Notes under the pieces: model-generated
Databases searched by the model: none
What the model was told of the DNA's origin: nothing
What the model saw: the letters and a program-made list of their open reading frames with translations, nothing else
Shown here: positions 9,322 to 18,293 of the stretch, piece by piece
Position numbering within the stretch: position 1 is the first letter of the stretch
Layout: each line of letters starts with the position of its first letter
Position numbers and translations under genes: made by a program
From: Pseudomonas wuhanensis
GTDB lineage: Bacteria > Pseudomonadota > Gammaproteobacteria > Pseudomonadales > Pseudomonadaceae
DNA: 64,000 nucleotides
Reading direction: 5' to 3'
Assembly (NCBI RefSeq): GCF_030687395.1
Contig: NZ_CP117430.1
Span: 5,084,001 to 5,148,000 of the forward strand

Positions 9322-9935
9322 GACTGCGCCCTCGCCGGCAAATTGTTCGGCAGCTGGGTGAACAAAGTACCGAGGGTCATAGCGGCGAATCGCGAACGTT
9401 TCGGGTCCACGCGGATAAAACCGGTGACGGGTAATTTCGAGTAGTAGGTACCCCAGTTCTTGCCACCATCGTCGGCCAGACGCTGAGGGTCCGCCGTAAG
9501 TAGTGGTTCGAAATCGATCTGGCAGCTTTCCATCATTTTCCGGACCCGGGGCGTAACGGTGCAGAGTAAATATTGAGCCCCCATGCACCAGGCCAACAAC
9601 GGAACCATGTTGACCATGATCATTCCGGCCGTCAGATGATGAGAAATCAAACTGCCTATTTCGGCAATAACTGACCGATCAATCATCTTTTCAAAACGCT
9701 GGGACAGAATCGTTTCTATCGGTTGCGACAGGTATTGCTCCGAGAACAGTGTGCGGTCATCCGCAAAAGTTATACCGGCGCAAGAAAGAATCCGTTCCTC
9801 GCTGTCCTGGGTGACCGCAAAATACTGCGGGCTCGGTTCTACGGATGCCTTATAAGATCTGCGAAACTTTTCTTTCACAACTTCAGTCGCCTGCATCCAT
9901 AACGGCGTTTGGCTTTCCGTGACTCGTACCAACAC
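9318..9935 (-). CDS. Thermostable-hemolysin-family protein (first gene of the operon)
   Basis: A 205-residue protein resembling the Pfam thermostable hemolysin family (named after Vibrio delta-VPH). Features seen: SYKASVEPSPQYFAV, LSCAGITFADDRTLFSEQYL and IGSLISHHLTAGMIM. It has no signal peptide. The start is GTG with AGGAGG five bases upstream. By family knowledge such proteins occur beside AMP-ligases, and the family looks more like a GNAT/autoinducer-synthase-type acyltransferase than a toxin; that reading is from memory and should be checked. It begins a six-gene operon running to 3042 and is divergent from a LysR gene. Base composition here is more AT-rich than in the neighbours. Confidence 0.8.
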   Translation of the reverse strand: MLVRVTESQTPLWMQATEVVKEKFRRSYKASVEPSPQYFAVTQDSEERILSCAGITFADDRTLFSEQYLSQPIETILSQRFEKMIDRSVIAEIGSLISHHLTAGMIMVNMVPLLAWCMGAQYLLCTVTPRVRKMMESCQIDFEPLLTADPQRLADDGGKNWGTYYSKLPVTGFIRVDPKRSRFAAMTLGTLFTQLPNNLPARAQS

Positions 9936-10109
9936 TTCGCCCTCCTATCCCTGCTCAGGGTTCTCTCTAAAGTGGAACGAGAATATATTGAGGAAATTTC
10001 CGACAGACTATTTAAAAAACCAATTGCGTGCACTAATATATAAATAAACAACCCTGTCACAAAACATGACGTACTGTGACACACATGGATTTTCACCGAG
10101 ACGGACTTT
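9936..10109. promoter_or_regulatory. AT-rich divergent control region between the biosynthetic operon and its LysR gene
   Basis: 174 bases separate the GTG of the hemolysin-family gene from the ATG of the LysR gene. The stretch is distinctly AT-rich and is the classical position for a LysR-bound divergent promoter. It contains the near-palindromic motif tgtcacaaaacatgacgtactgtgacac (10054-10081), a plausible regulator site; the assignment is inference. Confidence 0.5.
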
Positions 10110-11045
10110 ATGCTTAATAGCAATCTGCTACGAAAACTGGATATGCAGGACCTTATGGTTTTCGTGGCTGTGTATGAACAAAGAAGCGTCACCGAGGTCT
10201 CCGAAACCCTTTGCGTCAGCCAGTCCACGGTGAGTTACTGCTTGAAAAAACTGCGCACGAGTTTCGACGACGAACTCTTCATCAATACCCGCAACGGGAT
10301 GTGGCCAACACACAAAGCTGCCACGATGTACAGTCATGTTCTCAAGATCTTGAAAACCATAAACATATGCCACTCCGGACTGCACTCCTTCGACCCCGCA
10401 CAAAAAGAGATAACCTTTAACATTTGCGCACCCGAATACTTTGAACTTCTTATCCTCCCTAACTTGCTAAAGCGTTTTATCGGCAGTAGCTTTCCGGTTA
10501 TTGTAAACATCCAGAAATTCCACAGAGACATCCCGAACGATGAACTTATAGACGGCCGTTTTGATCTGGTCATTTGTTTCGGCCCAAACTTCCATCGCAG
10601 CGCTAAAAACTTGAAATCACAAGTACTGCTGGAAGATGACCTGGTCTGCGTCGTCGATAAAGACTTCGCGCCGCCAGAGGGCGAGTTCAGCCTGGACACC
10701 TTTGTCGCGCGCCAGCACATCTTTCCGACTCCCTGGACTTCAGACACCAATATGGTGGATGGCTGGCTCAGCAAATGGGACTACACCCGCCAAATTGTTG
10801 CACGGGCCAATAGTTACGTTGCAGCACTCAACATGATCCCCGGGACCGACTTTGTTCTCACTCTGCCTCGACGCATTCAGATGCTGATCAGTAATGAAGC
10901 CAGGTTCAGCCATTGCAAACCGCCAACGGGTTTACCGAACTTCACACTGGACATGTTGTGGAACGAGAAACCAGGTCAAGACAGCGCCAACAACTGGTTT
11001 CGCGAACAGATAGTCAGCGTGTGTGCACAAGACGGCTTACTGTAA
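10110..11045 (+). CDS. LysR-family regulator (first of a tandem pair)
   Basis: A 311-residue LysR-type regulator. The winged helix-turn-helix is at residues about 10-65 (MQDLMVFVAVYEQRSVTEV, SQSTVSYCLKKLR), followed by a periplasmic-binding-protein-like effector domain (DLVICFGPNF, LVCVVDKDFA). The ATG follows a GAGACGG site. It is divergent from the six-gene operon and probably controls it. It is strikingly similar throughout to the next gene (same MLNSNLLRKLDMQDLMVF start), so the two are tandem paralogues. This copy is more AT-rich than the second copy. Confidence 0.9.
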   Translation: MLNSNLLRKLDMQDLMVFVAVYEQRSVTEVSETLCVSQSTVSYCLKKLRTSFDDELFINTRNGMWPTHKAATMYSHVLKILKTINICHSGLHSFDPAQKEITFNICAPEYFELLILPNLLKRFIGSSFPVIVNIQKFHRDIPNDELIDGRFDLVICFGPNFHRSAKNLKSQVLLEDDLVCVVDKDFAPPEGEFSLDTFVARQHIFPTPWTSDTNMVDGWLSKWDYTRQIVARANSYVAALNMIPGTDFVLTLPRRIQMLISNEARFSHCKPPTGLPNFTLDMLWNEKPGQDSANNWFREQIVSVCAQDGLL

Positions 11046-11335
11046 TCAGACTTATTAACCTATAACCTCACACCGACCACAGCCAAGTGTCTGGGCGTAA
11101 CTTCAGCGCTTGGCCCGCGGGCAGTCCGCGCTGATCCAGAAATTCCCGGAAAGCCCCTCCAGACCCGAACGCGCCGGGCGATATCGCAGGCGATTGAATG
11201 CACAGGTCGTGTTACCTACACGTTGTGTCCCACATCTGACAATGAAGCTTCCTACAAGGCATTCTCCTGGCACTATCGTTCCGTTATCCTTCTATGGATA
11301 GGTTGTGCTCAAAACAGGACAGGGAGTTCGTCGAG

Positions 11336-12259
11336 ATGGGTCAGATGCTTAACAGCAATTTACTTAGAAAGCTCGATATGCAGGACCTCATGGTGTTCGT
11401 CGCCGTGTATGAACAAAGCAGCGTCACCGCCGTCTCCGAAACCCTCGGGGTCAGCCAGTCCACCGTCAGCTATTCGCTGAAAAAGCTGCGTACCGGCTTC
11501 AAAGATGATTTGTTCATCAATACCCGATCAGGAATGCGTCCGACCTACAAAGCCACCACCATGCACGAGCATGTGCTGAAGATTCTGGAAGGCATCAACT
11601 TCTGCCATTCCGGAGCTCAAACCTTTGATCCGACTCTAAAAGCCGTCACCTTCAACATTGGCGCGTCGGAATACTTCGAACTGCTGGTACTGCCGCGGCT
11701 GCTGAGGAACTTCGACTTTGCCAACCTGCCGGTGATCATCAATGTGCAAAAACTCGATACCGCCCTACCCGTCGATGAATTGCGCGATGGCAGTCTCGAT
11801 CTGGTGATCTGCTTCGGTCCCGACTTTCAGCACAGCCACGCGAACTTCAAATCCCGGAGGCTGATTGAAGATGAAATGGTTTACGTCTTCGATAAACGCG
11901 CAACCCCGCCGCAATCGCGCCCAAGTTTGCGATCGTTCGTTGAACATCGTCACGTGCTCCCCCCACACAGGACCTTCGACCCCCACACGGTCGATCACAA
12001 ACGACAACTTATCGCCCGATCCAACAGCTACAGGGCAGCCCTCAAGATGATCACCGGCACCGACCTCATCCTGACGCTACCGCGGCGCATTCAAAGGCTG
12101 CTGGCCAATGACGCGGTATTCAGTCATTGCGAAGCACCGAATGGCTTGCCAGGATTTACCCTCGACATGCAATGGAGCGAAGCCTGCGATCAGGACAGCG
12201 CCAATACCTGGCTTCGCGAGCAAGTGGTCAAAGCCTGCGTCAAGCAGGAAATGGCCTGA
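11336..12259 (+). CDS. LysR-family regulator (second of a tandem pair)
   Basis: About 307 residues, the close paralogue of the upstream LysR gene across both the DNA-binding head (residues 13-68) and the effector domain, including FFELL/YFELL, FDLVICFGP and LTLPRRIQ. Two starts are possible: ATG at 11336, nine bases after AGGGAG, and ATG at 11345, which matches the paralogue's MLNSNLL exactly; I give the longer form. Its effector domain differs around FDPHTVDHKRQLIARSN, where it is a few residues shorter, so the two copies may sense different ligands. It is convergent with the isomerase gene, with a gap of three bases. Confidence 0.87.
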   Translation: MGQMLNSNLLRKLDMQDLMVFVAVYEQSSVTAVSETLGVSQSTVSYSLKKLRTGFKDDLFINTRSGMRPTYKATTMHEHVLKILEGINFCHSGAQTFDPTLKAVTFNIGASEYFELLVLPRLLRNFDFANLPVIINVQKLDTALPVDELRDGSLDLVICFGPDFQHSHANFKSRRLIEDEMVYVFDKRATPPQSRPSLRSFVEHRHVLPPHRTFDPHTVDHKRQLIARSNSYRAALKMITGTDLILTLPRRIQRLLANDAVFSHCEAPNGLPGFTLDMQWSEACDQDSANTWLREQVVKACVKQEMA

Positions 12260-12262
12260 AAC

Positions 12263-12628
12263 TCAGTGGCCAATGGCAGTCTTGGTGTAGGACTCTCGAT
12301 CGATATCGAGGATTTCAACACACAGCTGGACCTCAACCCCCGCCGGCCACTCACACACATCCTGCACCACGGCCAGCAGGCTTTCAGACAACTGCTTTTT
12401 GATCTCCGGCGAACGACCGCTCAACAGCGCCAGCTTCACATGCACGAACGCCCGCTCGCCCAGTGCCGTGCCCACCCTGAAAGTCTCGACCTTCACTGCA
12501 CGAGCCTTGATATCGAACTCAGCACCAAACTGGCCGGACGCCACCAACGCGTTGTTGAGTCGCATCAACGCCACATCGGCATTCAATTCGGGCAAATTGG
12601 CGGTGTATTCCATGTGCAGGTGGGGCAT
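12263..12628 (-). CDS. 5-carboxymethyl-2-hydroxymuconate isomerase family protein
   Basis: A 121-residue tautomerase-superfamily protein beginning MPHLHMEYTANL; Pro2 becomes the N-terminal catalytic base after methionine removal. The family (HpaF/CHMI) isomerises 5-carboxymethyl-2-hydroxymuconate in homoprotocatechuate breakdown. The rest of an hpa cluster is absent here, so the true substrate may differ. AGGAGC lies at a good distance before the ATG. Confidence 0.85.
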   Translation of the reverse strand: MPHLHMEYTANLPELNADVALMRLNNALVASGQFGAEFDIKARAVKVETFRVGTALGERAFVHVKLALLSGRSPEIKKQLSESLLAVVQDVCEWPAGVEVQLCVEILDIDRESYTKTAIGH

Positions 12629-12685
12629 GACAGGGCTCCTGATGATTGGCAGAAAGGTCGTACATATAACACAGCGCCGCCCTAC

Positions 12686-13612
12686 TCACTGGGACGGCGG
12701 AAGAATCGCACGCTCACTCATGAACGCCTCCAGACGCGAACGCAGCCAGCGTTCGGCCGGATCGCTGTCGACATGACTGAGCCAGACCATGGACAAGTCC
12801 AGGGTTGGCGTCTTGAACGGAAACGGCTCCTTGAACAGTTGGCCGGACGCGGCCATCGCTTCGGCCGTGTAATCCGGCAGGCTGGCGATCAGATCGGTGC
12901 CGGCGAGCAAGGCCGGCAATGAGCTGTATTGCGGCACCGAGAGCACCACTTGACGAGTGCGGCCGATTTCCGCCAGCCACTCATCGGCGTAGCCACTGAC
13001 ATTGGCGGTGTGAGACACCAGCACGTGCGGCCGCGAGCAATATTCATCGAGGGTCAGCGGTGTGTCCGATGCGTCTGCACGCAAAATACTGGGCTGGATG
13101 TGTCGCAGCAATTTGCGCTTGGCGTTGGCTGGCAGGCCGCGGGTCTGGCTGATACCAACGGTGATATCGCCGGATGCCAGCAGGTCGGGAATCCGCCAGT
13201 AGTCAACATGCTGGACCACGAACACCACCTTCGGAGCTTCCTGACGCAAGGCGCGCAGCAACGGTGGTAACAGGCCGAACTCGACATCGTCCGACAGCCC
13301 GATGCGAAACGTCATGGTGCTGCTGAGCGGATCGAAATCATGGGTCAGGCTCAAAGCCACCGACAGCGAATCCAGCGCCGGTGACAGGTGCTGAATAATC
13401 TCCTCGGCCCGCGCCGTCGGCTCCATGCGATGGCCGACCCGAATGAACAGCGGATCATTGAACATCGTCCGCAAGCGGTTCAGCGCCGCACTGATGGTCG
13501 GCTGACCGAGGAACAGCTTCTCCGCCACCCGTGTGACGTTGCGTTCGAGCATCAATGTCTCGAACACCACCATCAGATTGATGTCGGCCTTGCGCAGTTC
13601 GTTGCGATTCAT
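12686..13612 (-). CDS. LysR-family transcriptional regulator
   Basis: About 308 residues starting MNRNELRKADINLMVVFETL. The helix-turn-helix covers residues about 10-65 (ERNVTRVAEKLFLGQPTISAALNRLR), then a LysR substrate domain. It belongs to the NodD/PA-type LysR branch that begins with RKADINLLVVFE. I chose the ATG at 13612 because the 25 residues added by the longer frame are not LysR-like. It is a separate family member from the tandem pair at 10110-12259 and is oriented together with the isomerase gene downstream, which it may control. Confidence 0.88.
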   Translation of the reverse strand: MNRNELRKADINLMVVFETLMLERNVTRVAEKLFLGQPTISAALNRLRTMFNDPLFIRVGHRMEPTARAEEIIQHLSPALDSLSVALSLTHDFDPLSSTMTFRIGLSDDVEFGLLPPLLRALRQEAPKVVFVVQHVDYWRIPDLLASGDITVGISQTRGLPANAKRKLLRHIQPSILRADASDTPLTLDEYCSRPHVLVSHTANVSGYADEWLAEIGRTRQVVLSVPQYSSLPALLAGTDLIASLPDYTAEAMAASGQLFKEPFPFKTPTLDLSMVWLSHVDSDPAERWLRSRLEAFMSERAILPPSQ

Positions 13613-13717
13613 CCCTTGCACCCCGGTCCCCAAGACTGGGCGACAGTTTAGGGAGGTGTCGTAATCGGCGTCTATGCAGGCTGGCAAATGACCTGATCCA
13701 TAAAAACAGGGAGCCTG

Positions 13718-13749
13718 AAAAAACGAAGCTGCTCTGACTGAGCAGCTTC
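13718..13749 (-). terminator. Rho-independent terminator of the YegP-type gene
   Basis: Inverted repeat gaagctgctc (13725-13734) / gagcagcttc (13740-13749) with a 5-base loop; on the minus strand it is followed by a run of T (complement of 13718-13723). Confidence 0.8.
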
Positions 13750-13762
13750 ACCGCCCTGGAGC

Positions 13763-13954
13763 TTATATTTCCTTGACCGGGGTCTGATCATGAGTCCCTT
13801 TGATCAAGCTGATGGCGTGCACGCAATCAGACTTGTTGACGTAAGCCTCCCCACTGGCAATCGTTTCATGATTCCCCGCCCGCAAACGCCAGCGCCATTG
13901 GCCCTTGCCGGTTTGTGCGATACCACGGGTTTGCCTGTAAATCTCAAAATACAT
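13763..13954 (-). CDS. YegP-family DUF1508 protein, single repeat
   Basis: A 63-residue protein with one DUF1508 unit: FEIYRQTRG, WRWRLRAGNHETIASGEAY and CVHAISLIK. E. coli YegP has two such units, so this is the single-unit form common in Pseudomonas. The function is not established. It stands alone with its own terminator. Confidence 0.8.
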   Translation of the reverse strand: MYFEIYRQTRGIAQTGKGQWRWRLRAGNHETIASGEAYVNKSDCVHAISLIKGTHDQTPVKEI

Positions 13955-14231
13955 TGATCGCTCCTTGCGACTGCTGATTACGACAGATCAGTGACCTGCG
14001 AAACCAGAGTAGATGAGGAATTTTTGAGGCAATGTCTTTCAATGTGAACGGATATTTCGAAGAAAGAACCTTGATTCGCGGCAGGACCAATGGATACGGG
14101 AGGCGGTAATTAAAGAGACTCGGCGGAGTCAGTTTTCCCGTAAATATGCATATTTTTCTTACGCTGTTGGCCTGATTTATCTGACACCAAAAACTTGGGG
14201 CAAATGGCCCAACGGAAAAAGCTGCGCAAAC

Positions 14232-14270
14232 GAAAAAGCCCCGTAGCTTATTCAGCTACGGGGCTTTTTC
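14232..14270. terminator. Strong bidirectional hairpin terminator after tRNA-Ser
   Basis: Perfect 17-base arms (14232-14248 and 14254-14270) reading gaaaaagccccgtagct, loop tattc. With T runs on both strands it can end transcription in either direction; it lies eight bases past the 3' end of the tRNA. Confidence 0.9.
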
Positions 14271-14277
14271 TATGTAA

Positions 14278-14367
14278 TGGCGGAGAGATAGGGATTCGAA
14301 CCCTAGGTACCGGTGAAGGTACAACGGATTTCGAATCCGTCCCATTCGGCCACTCTGGCATCTCTCC
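14278..14367 (-). tRNA. tRNA-Ser (CGA anticodon)
   Basis: Ninety bases with encoded CCA. The acceptor stem is GGAGAGA/TCTCTCC, the anticodon loop TTCGAAA gives CGA, the T loop is GGTTCGAATCC, and a long variable arm typical of type II tRNAs is present. It is followed by a strong terminator. Confidence 0.97.
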
Positions 14368-14450
14368 AACGGCGCGCATCATAACAACACTTTTGCCGGA
14401 AGCGAACCCCCTAAGCGAAATTTTTCCGTGCTATCAGATGCTTGCGTCGA

Positions 14451-15164
14451 TTACAGCGGTACGCCCAGACGATTGGCGACTTCTTCGTAGGCTTCGATGA
14501 CGTCACCGAGGCCCTGACGGAAGCGGTCCTTGTCCATTTTCTTGCCGGTGGCCTTGTCCCACAGACGGCAGCCGTCCGGGCTGAATTCGTCGCCCAGGAC
14601 GATGGTGCCGTCGGAGAAAACGCCGAATTCGAGCTTGAAGTCGACCAGCAGCAGGCCGGCGTCGTCGAACAGTTTGCTCAGGACTTCATTGACCTTGAGC
14701 GACAGTTCTTTCATGCGAACCAGTTGCTCGGCAGTGCCCCAACCGAATGCCACGACGTGGGATTCGTTGATGAACGGGTCGCCCTTGGCGTCGTCCTTCA
14801 GGAACAGTTCGAAGGTGTAAGGGTTGAGCTTCATACCCTCTTCCACGCCCAGGCGCTTGACCAGGCTGCCGGCGGCGTAGTTACGCACGACGCACTCGAC
14901 CGGGATCATGTCGAGTTTCTTCACCAGGCATTCGTTGTCGCCCAGCAGTTTGTCGAATTGAGTCGGCACGCCGGCTGCTTCGAGCTTCTGCATGATGAAG
15001 GCGTTGAACTTGTTGTTCACCATGCCTTTGCGGTCGAGCTGCTCAATGCGCTTGCCGTCGAACGCCGAAGTGTCGTTGCGAAACAGCAGGATCAAGCGGT
15101 CAGCGTCGTCGGTCTTGTAAACCGATTTGGCTTTGCCGCGGTAGAGTTCTTCACGTTTTTCCAT
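14451..15164 (-). CDS. purC: Phosphoribosylaminoimidazole-succinocarboxamide synthase
   Basis: A 237-residue SAICAR synthetase, the normal bacterial length. Recognised by [42 protein letters not shown] and [14 protein letters not shown]. It joins aspartate to CAIR with ATP in purine synthesis. It is the last gene of the dapA-bamC-MBL-purC run, the usual Pseudomonas order. Confidence 0.97.
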   Translation of the reverse strand: MEKREELYRGKAKSVYKTDDADRLILLFRNDTSAFDGKRIEQLDRKGMVNNKFNAFIMQKLEAAGVPTQFDKLLGDNECLVKKLDMIPVECVVRNYAAGSLVKRLGVEEGMKLNPYTFELFLKDDAKGDPFINESHVVAFGWGTAEQLVRMKELSLKVNEVLSKLFDDAGLLLVDFKLEFGVFSDGTIVLGDEFSPDGCRLWDKATGKKMDKDRFRQGLGDVIEAYEEVANRLGVPL

Positions 15165-15192
15165 GATGGGCTCCGCTTGCTAAGTAGGTGGG

Positions 15193-15951
15193 CTAGGCGA
15201 TGTGTCGCCAGTCGAGCCCTGAATCTTGATCGGCCAGTTGCAGCCAGTCCGGGTCGCACCCGAGGGTGTCGACAAAACATTGCCGGGCCAGCTGCGGCAG
15301 GTTGTTCTTGCTGCTCAGATGGGCCAGGACCAGATGTTGCAGGCCTTGCCAGCCCAACTCGGCCACCAGGAATGCCGCCTGATGGTTGTTCAAATGTCCC
15401 AATTCGCCGCCCACCCGTTGCTTGAGAAAGTACGGGTAGTGACCGCGAGCCAGCATGTCACGGCAATGGTTAGCCTCGATCATCAACGCATCGAGGTCCC
15501 GATAGCCGTCCAGCACCTTGTTGCAGTATGAGCCCAGGTCGGTCAACAGGCCGAAACGCCGCTGACCGTCGCTGAAGACATACTGCGTCGGCTCCTGCGC
15601 ATCATGGGCCACGGCAATGACGCCGATGCTCAGAGGGCCGATTTGCAGTTGCTCGCCGCCAGCCAGAAGGCCTGCGGGTTCAATCGGTTTGCGCATCCCG
15701 CGCAGGGTCCCGCGACTGAGGTAGACAGGCAGATTGTAACGCCGAGACAGCAAACCCACGCCATGCACGTGATCGGCATGTTCGTGGGTCACGAGTATCG
15801 CGCTCAGCTGCGAAGGGCTTACACCCAGTCGCAGCAGGCGTTTTTCGGTTTCCCGCAGGGAGAAACCACAATCCACCAGTACATACGTGTCATCGCTGGC
15901 TATCAGCGTGCCGTTCCCTTGGCTACCGCTGCCGAGAACGGCAAAACGCAT
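15193..15951 (-). CDS. MBL-fold metallohydrolase (YycJ-like)
   Basis: 252 residues with the metallo-beta-lactamase signature THEHADHVHG (HxHxDH) and later metal ligands in MIEANHCRDML and LAHLSSKN. The family includes YycJ-like nucleases or phosphodiesterases; the substrate is unproven. It starts four bases after the stop of bamC and lies 29 bases before purC, so it is part of that operon. Confidence 0.88.
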   Translation of the reverse strand: MRFAVLGSGSQGNGTLIASDDTYVLVDCGFSLRETEKRLLRLGVSPSQLSAILVTHEHADHVHGVGLLSRRYNLPVYLSRGTLRGMRKPIEPAGLLAGGEQLQIGPLSIGVIAVAHDAQEPTQYVFSDGQRRFGLLTDLGSYCNKVLDGYRDLDALMIEANHCRDMLARGHYPYFLKQRVGGELGHLNNHQAAFLVAELGWQGLQHLVLAHLSSKNNLPQLARQCFVDTLGCDPDWLQLADQDSGLDWRHIA

Positions 15952-15955
15952 GTGA

Positions 15956-17071
15956 TCAGCCCAGGTTGTCCTGAATCACGCTCAACACTTTACGTGCCAC
16001 GTCTGCGGGCGCCACGGTGTTGATGTTTTTCTCGACGGTGACTTGGACGTTCTCGCCAACCTTGCTCAGGCGAACCTGATAACGCTCGGCACGGGCTTCA
16101 ACTTCTTCCTTGTCCGGCTTGCTGCCGAACAGACCGCTGAAGAAACCTGGCTTCTCGTCCTTTTTCTCGGCTTTTTCGGCGAGGTTGATGTAGTACAGGC
16201 CCAGGCTGCGGTTGATGTCTTCAACACGCCATTCGCCCTGTTCCAGCGCACGACCGACACTCGACCAGGCACGATCCAGGTCAGAACCGACGTTGAGCAC
16301 CGGGTTACCACTACCGTCTTCGGTCAGGCTGACACGACTTGGCGTATCGAAATCACGAGAGGCCAGCATGGAGACCGAACCGCCCTTCTCCGAGGTGCGG
16401 CTCATGCTCGCGAGCATGTCGTCGACCAGTGCTGCGTCCAGGCTGGTGTTGACCGAACGATTGGTGAAATCCACATTGGCGGTGCTGCCGGCAGGACGCT
16501 CGGCGCTGACCACATAGACTTCACTGGTGTTGCGCTGCACGCCTGGTTCGATACGCACCCGCACACGGCTTTCACTGTCGGCGCCGACACCGGCTGCGCT
16601 CAGGCGCTTGGCCATTGCTGCGGACAGTTCGTCGGAATGCTGCCAGGTGGTGGTGAATTCGCCAGTTTGCGGGCGTTGCTCGTCCAGACGGAAACCGTTG
16701 TCCTGGAAAAACTGCACGGCCACGGGCCAGACTTCAGCCGGTGGGTGCTGGGCCATGACCCAACGCGAGTCGCCGCTCTTCTGCAGTGTATAGTCGCTGG
16801 CATCAGCCGCTGCCGACAGCGGCTGCGGACGAGGCACGATGTATTCGCCCTTGGCAGTGTCATCGGCCACGTTGCGCGGGATCGGCAACAGCGGATCCAG
16901 ACGCTTGGCGGTGCTGACGTCCGGTGGCAGTTGCATCGGTGCAGTCTGTTGCGCTTCCAGGTAGTCACTACCACGGTCACGGAAATAACCTTCCGGGCCC
17001 CAGATCCATCCGCAGCCACTGGTGCTGGAGATAATCAAGGCAAGTGCGGAAAGTCCGGCCAATCGCTTCAT
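15956..17071 (-). CDS. bamC: Outer-membrane assembly lipoprotein BamC
   Basis: 371 residues. The signal peptide MKRLAGLSALALIISSTSGC ends in a lipobox with acylated Cys20. The body carries two BamC helix-grip domains (regions around WPVAVQFFQDNGF and WSSVGRALEQGEW). It is an accessory subunit of the BAM machine that inserts beta-barrel proteins. Placement immediately downstream of dapA is the conserved order in gammaproteobacteria. Confidence 0.93.
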   Translation of the reverse strand: MKRLAGLSALALIISSTSGCGWIWGPEGYFRDRGSDYLEAQQTAPMQLPPDVSTAKRLDPLLPIPRNVADDTAKGEYIVPRPQPLSAAADASDYTLQKSGDSRWVMAQHPPAEVWPVAVQFFQDNGFRLDEQRPQTGEFTTTWQHSDELSAAMAKRLSAAGVGADSESRVRVRIEPGVQRNTSEVYVVSAERPAGSTANVDFTNRSVNTSLDAALVDDMLASMSRTSEKGGSVSMLASRDFDTPSRVSLTEDGSGNPVLNVGSDLDRAWSSVGRALEQGEWRVEDINRSLGLYYINLAEKAEKKDEKPGFFSGLFGSKPDKEEVEARAERYQVRLSKVGENVQVTVEKNINTVAPADVARKVLSVIQDNLG

Positions 17072-17088
17072 GCGTAGTACTTCCTCAA

Positions 17089-17967
17089 TTAAACCAGGAC
17101 GCCGGACTGGCGCATGGCCTGCCGCAGCGGTTCGTGACAGGCAGCACTGAGCCAGGTGAGCGGCAGACGGATACCGTCCGGCATCAAGCCCATTTCATGC
17201 AGTGCCCATTTCACGGGGATAGGGTTGGATTCGATAAACAGGGTTTTATTGAGCGGCATCAGCTTTTCGTGGATCGCCCGGGCTTTGACGGCATCACCGG
17301 CCATGGCCGCGGCACACAACTCGCTCATGGCGCGCGGAGCGACGTTGGCGGTCACCGAAATATTACCCTTGCCGCCGAGCAGCATCAGCTCGACCGCGGT
17401 CGCATCGTCACCGGAATACACCAGGAAGTCGCTGCTCACGCCGGCCAGGATGTCCTTGGCGCGCTGCAGGTCGCCCGTGGCTTCCTTGATGCCGATGATG
17501 TTCTTCACGGTCGACAGACGGATTACGGTCTCGGCCAGCATGTCGCATGCGGTACGGCCCGGCACGTTGTAGAGAATCTGCGGGATGTCGACGGCTTCGG
17601 CGATTGCCTTGAAGTGCTGGTACAGGCCTTCTTGCGTCGGCTTGTTGTAATAGGGGGTTACCAGCAGGCACGCGTCGGCGCCGGCGTTCTTTGCATTGGT
17701 TGTCAGTTCGATCGCTTCGCGCGTCGAATTGGCGCCCGTACCGGCGATCACCGGAATACGCCCTGCAACCTGGGCAACCACGCGACGAATCACTTCGATG
17801 TGCTCGTTCACGTCAAGCGTGGCCGACTCACCTGTAGTGCCGACCGCCACGATGGCGTTGGTGCCCTCTTGCAGGTGGAAGTCCACCAGTTTGCTCAGGC
17901 TGTCCCAGTCGAGACGACCCTGTGCATCCATGGGTGTGACCAGTGCCACCATACTGCCCGCAATCAT
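17089..17967 (-). CDS. dapA: 4-hydroxy-tetrahydrodipicolinate synthase
   Basis: A 292-residue DapA with Thr44/Thr45 in VGTTGES, Tyr133 in LYNVPGRT and the Schiff-base Lys161 in GIKEATGD. It condenses pyruvate with aspartate semialdehyde in lysine and diaminopimelate synthesis. The ATG at 17967 ([13 protein letters not shown]) is the family start; a longer open frame upstream is not conserved. Confidence 0.97.
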   Translation of the reverse strand: MIAGSMVALVTPMDAQGRLDWDSLSKLVDFHLQEGTNAIVAVGTTGESATLDVNEHIEVIRRVVAQVAGRIPVIAGTGANSTREAIELTTNAKNAGADACLLVTPYYNKPTQEGLYQHFKAIAEAVDIPQILYNVPGRTACDMLAETVIRLSTVKNIIGIKEATGDLQRAKDILAGVSSDFLVYSGDDATAVELMLLGGKGNISVTANVAPRAMSELCAAAMAGDAVKARAIHEKLMPLNKTLFIESNPIPVKWALHEMGLMPDGIRLPLTWLSAACHEPLRQAMRQSGVLV

Positions 17968-18293
17968 GCAACCGCTCCTGCCGGAAAAAGAGAGCGGTAA
18001 TGGTACTGGCGCCAAGATGCTTGTACAAGCGAAGTACTGCGCTGCTGCCATTCCCCTTGGCGCTGCTTTTCGCTACCCTTCAGACTTTGATCGGTACTGA
18101 TAAGCTCGTACGCCGCGTTCCAGCCTCCATTTTCGGCATCACAAGCCCCGATCCAGCGTTGCTACCCCTCGCTCTTGCCATACTGGAGCACGTTGCAACC
18201 TTCGGCCGGGTTTTCTGAATTCGCATCCGCAGGCTCGTCCCGGCAAAAAAAGCCCATAAAAGTATCGACCGCTCATCGCTTTAGGAATGCTGC
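17968..18293. other. Divergent intergenic region dapA / gcvR-like
   Basis: About 326 bases holding the divergent promoters of the dapA and gcvR-like genes. I see no lysine-riboswitch-like structure, no small gene and no clear promoter boxes. Confidence 0.5.

Noticed and set aside
9318..9935. Calling the hemolysin-family gene a secreted toxin
   Set aside because: There is no signal peptide or export gene, and the gene leads a biosynthetic operon; the name comes only from the family title.
16043..17077. 344-codon frame antisense to bamC
   Set aside because: Wrong-strand translation; bamC has an exact lipoprotein signal and conserved length.
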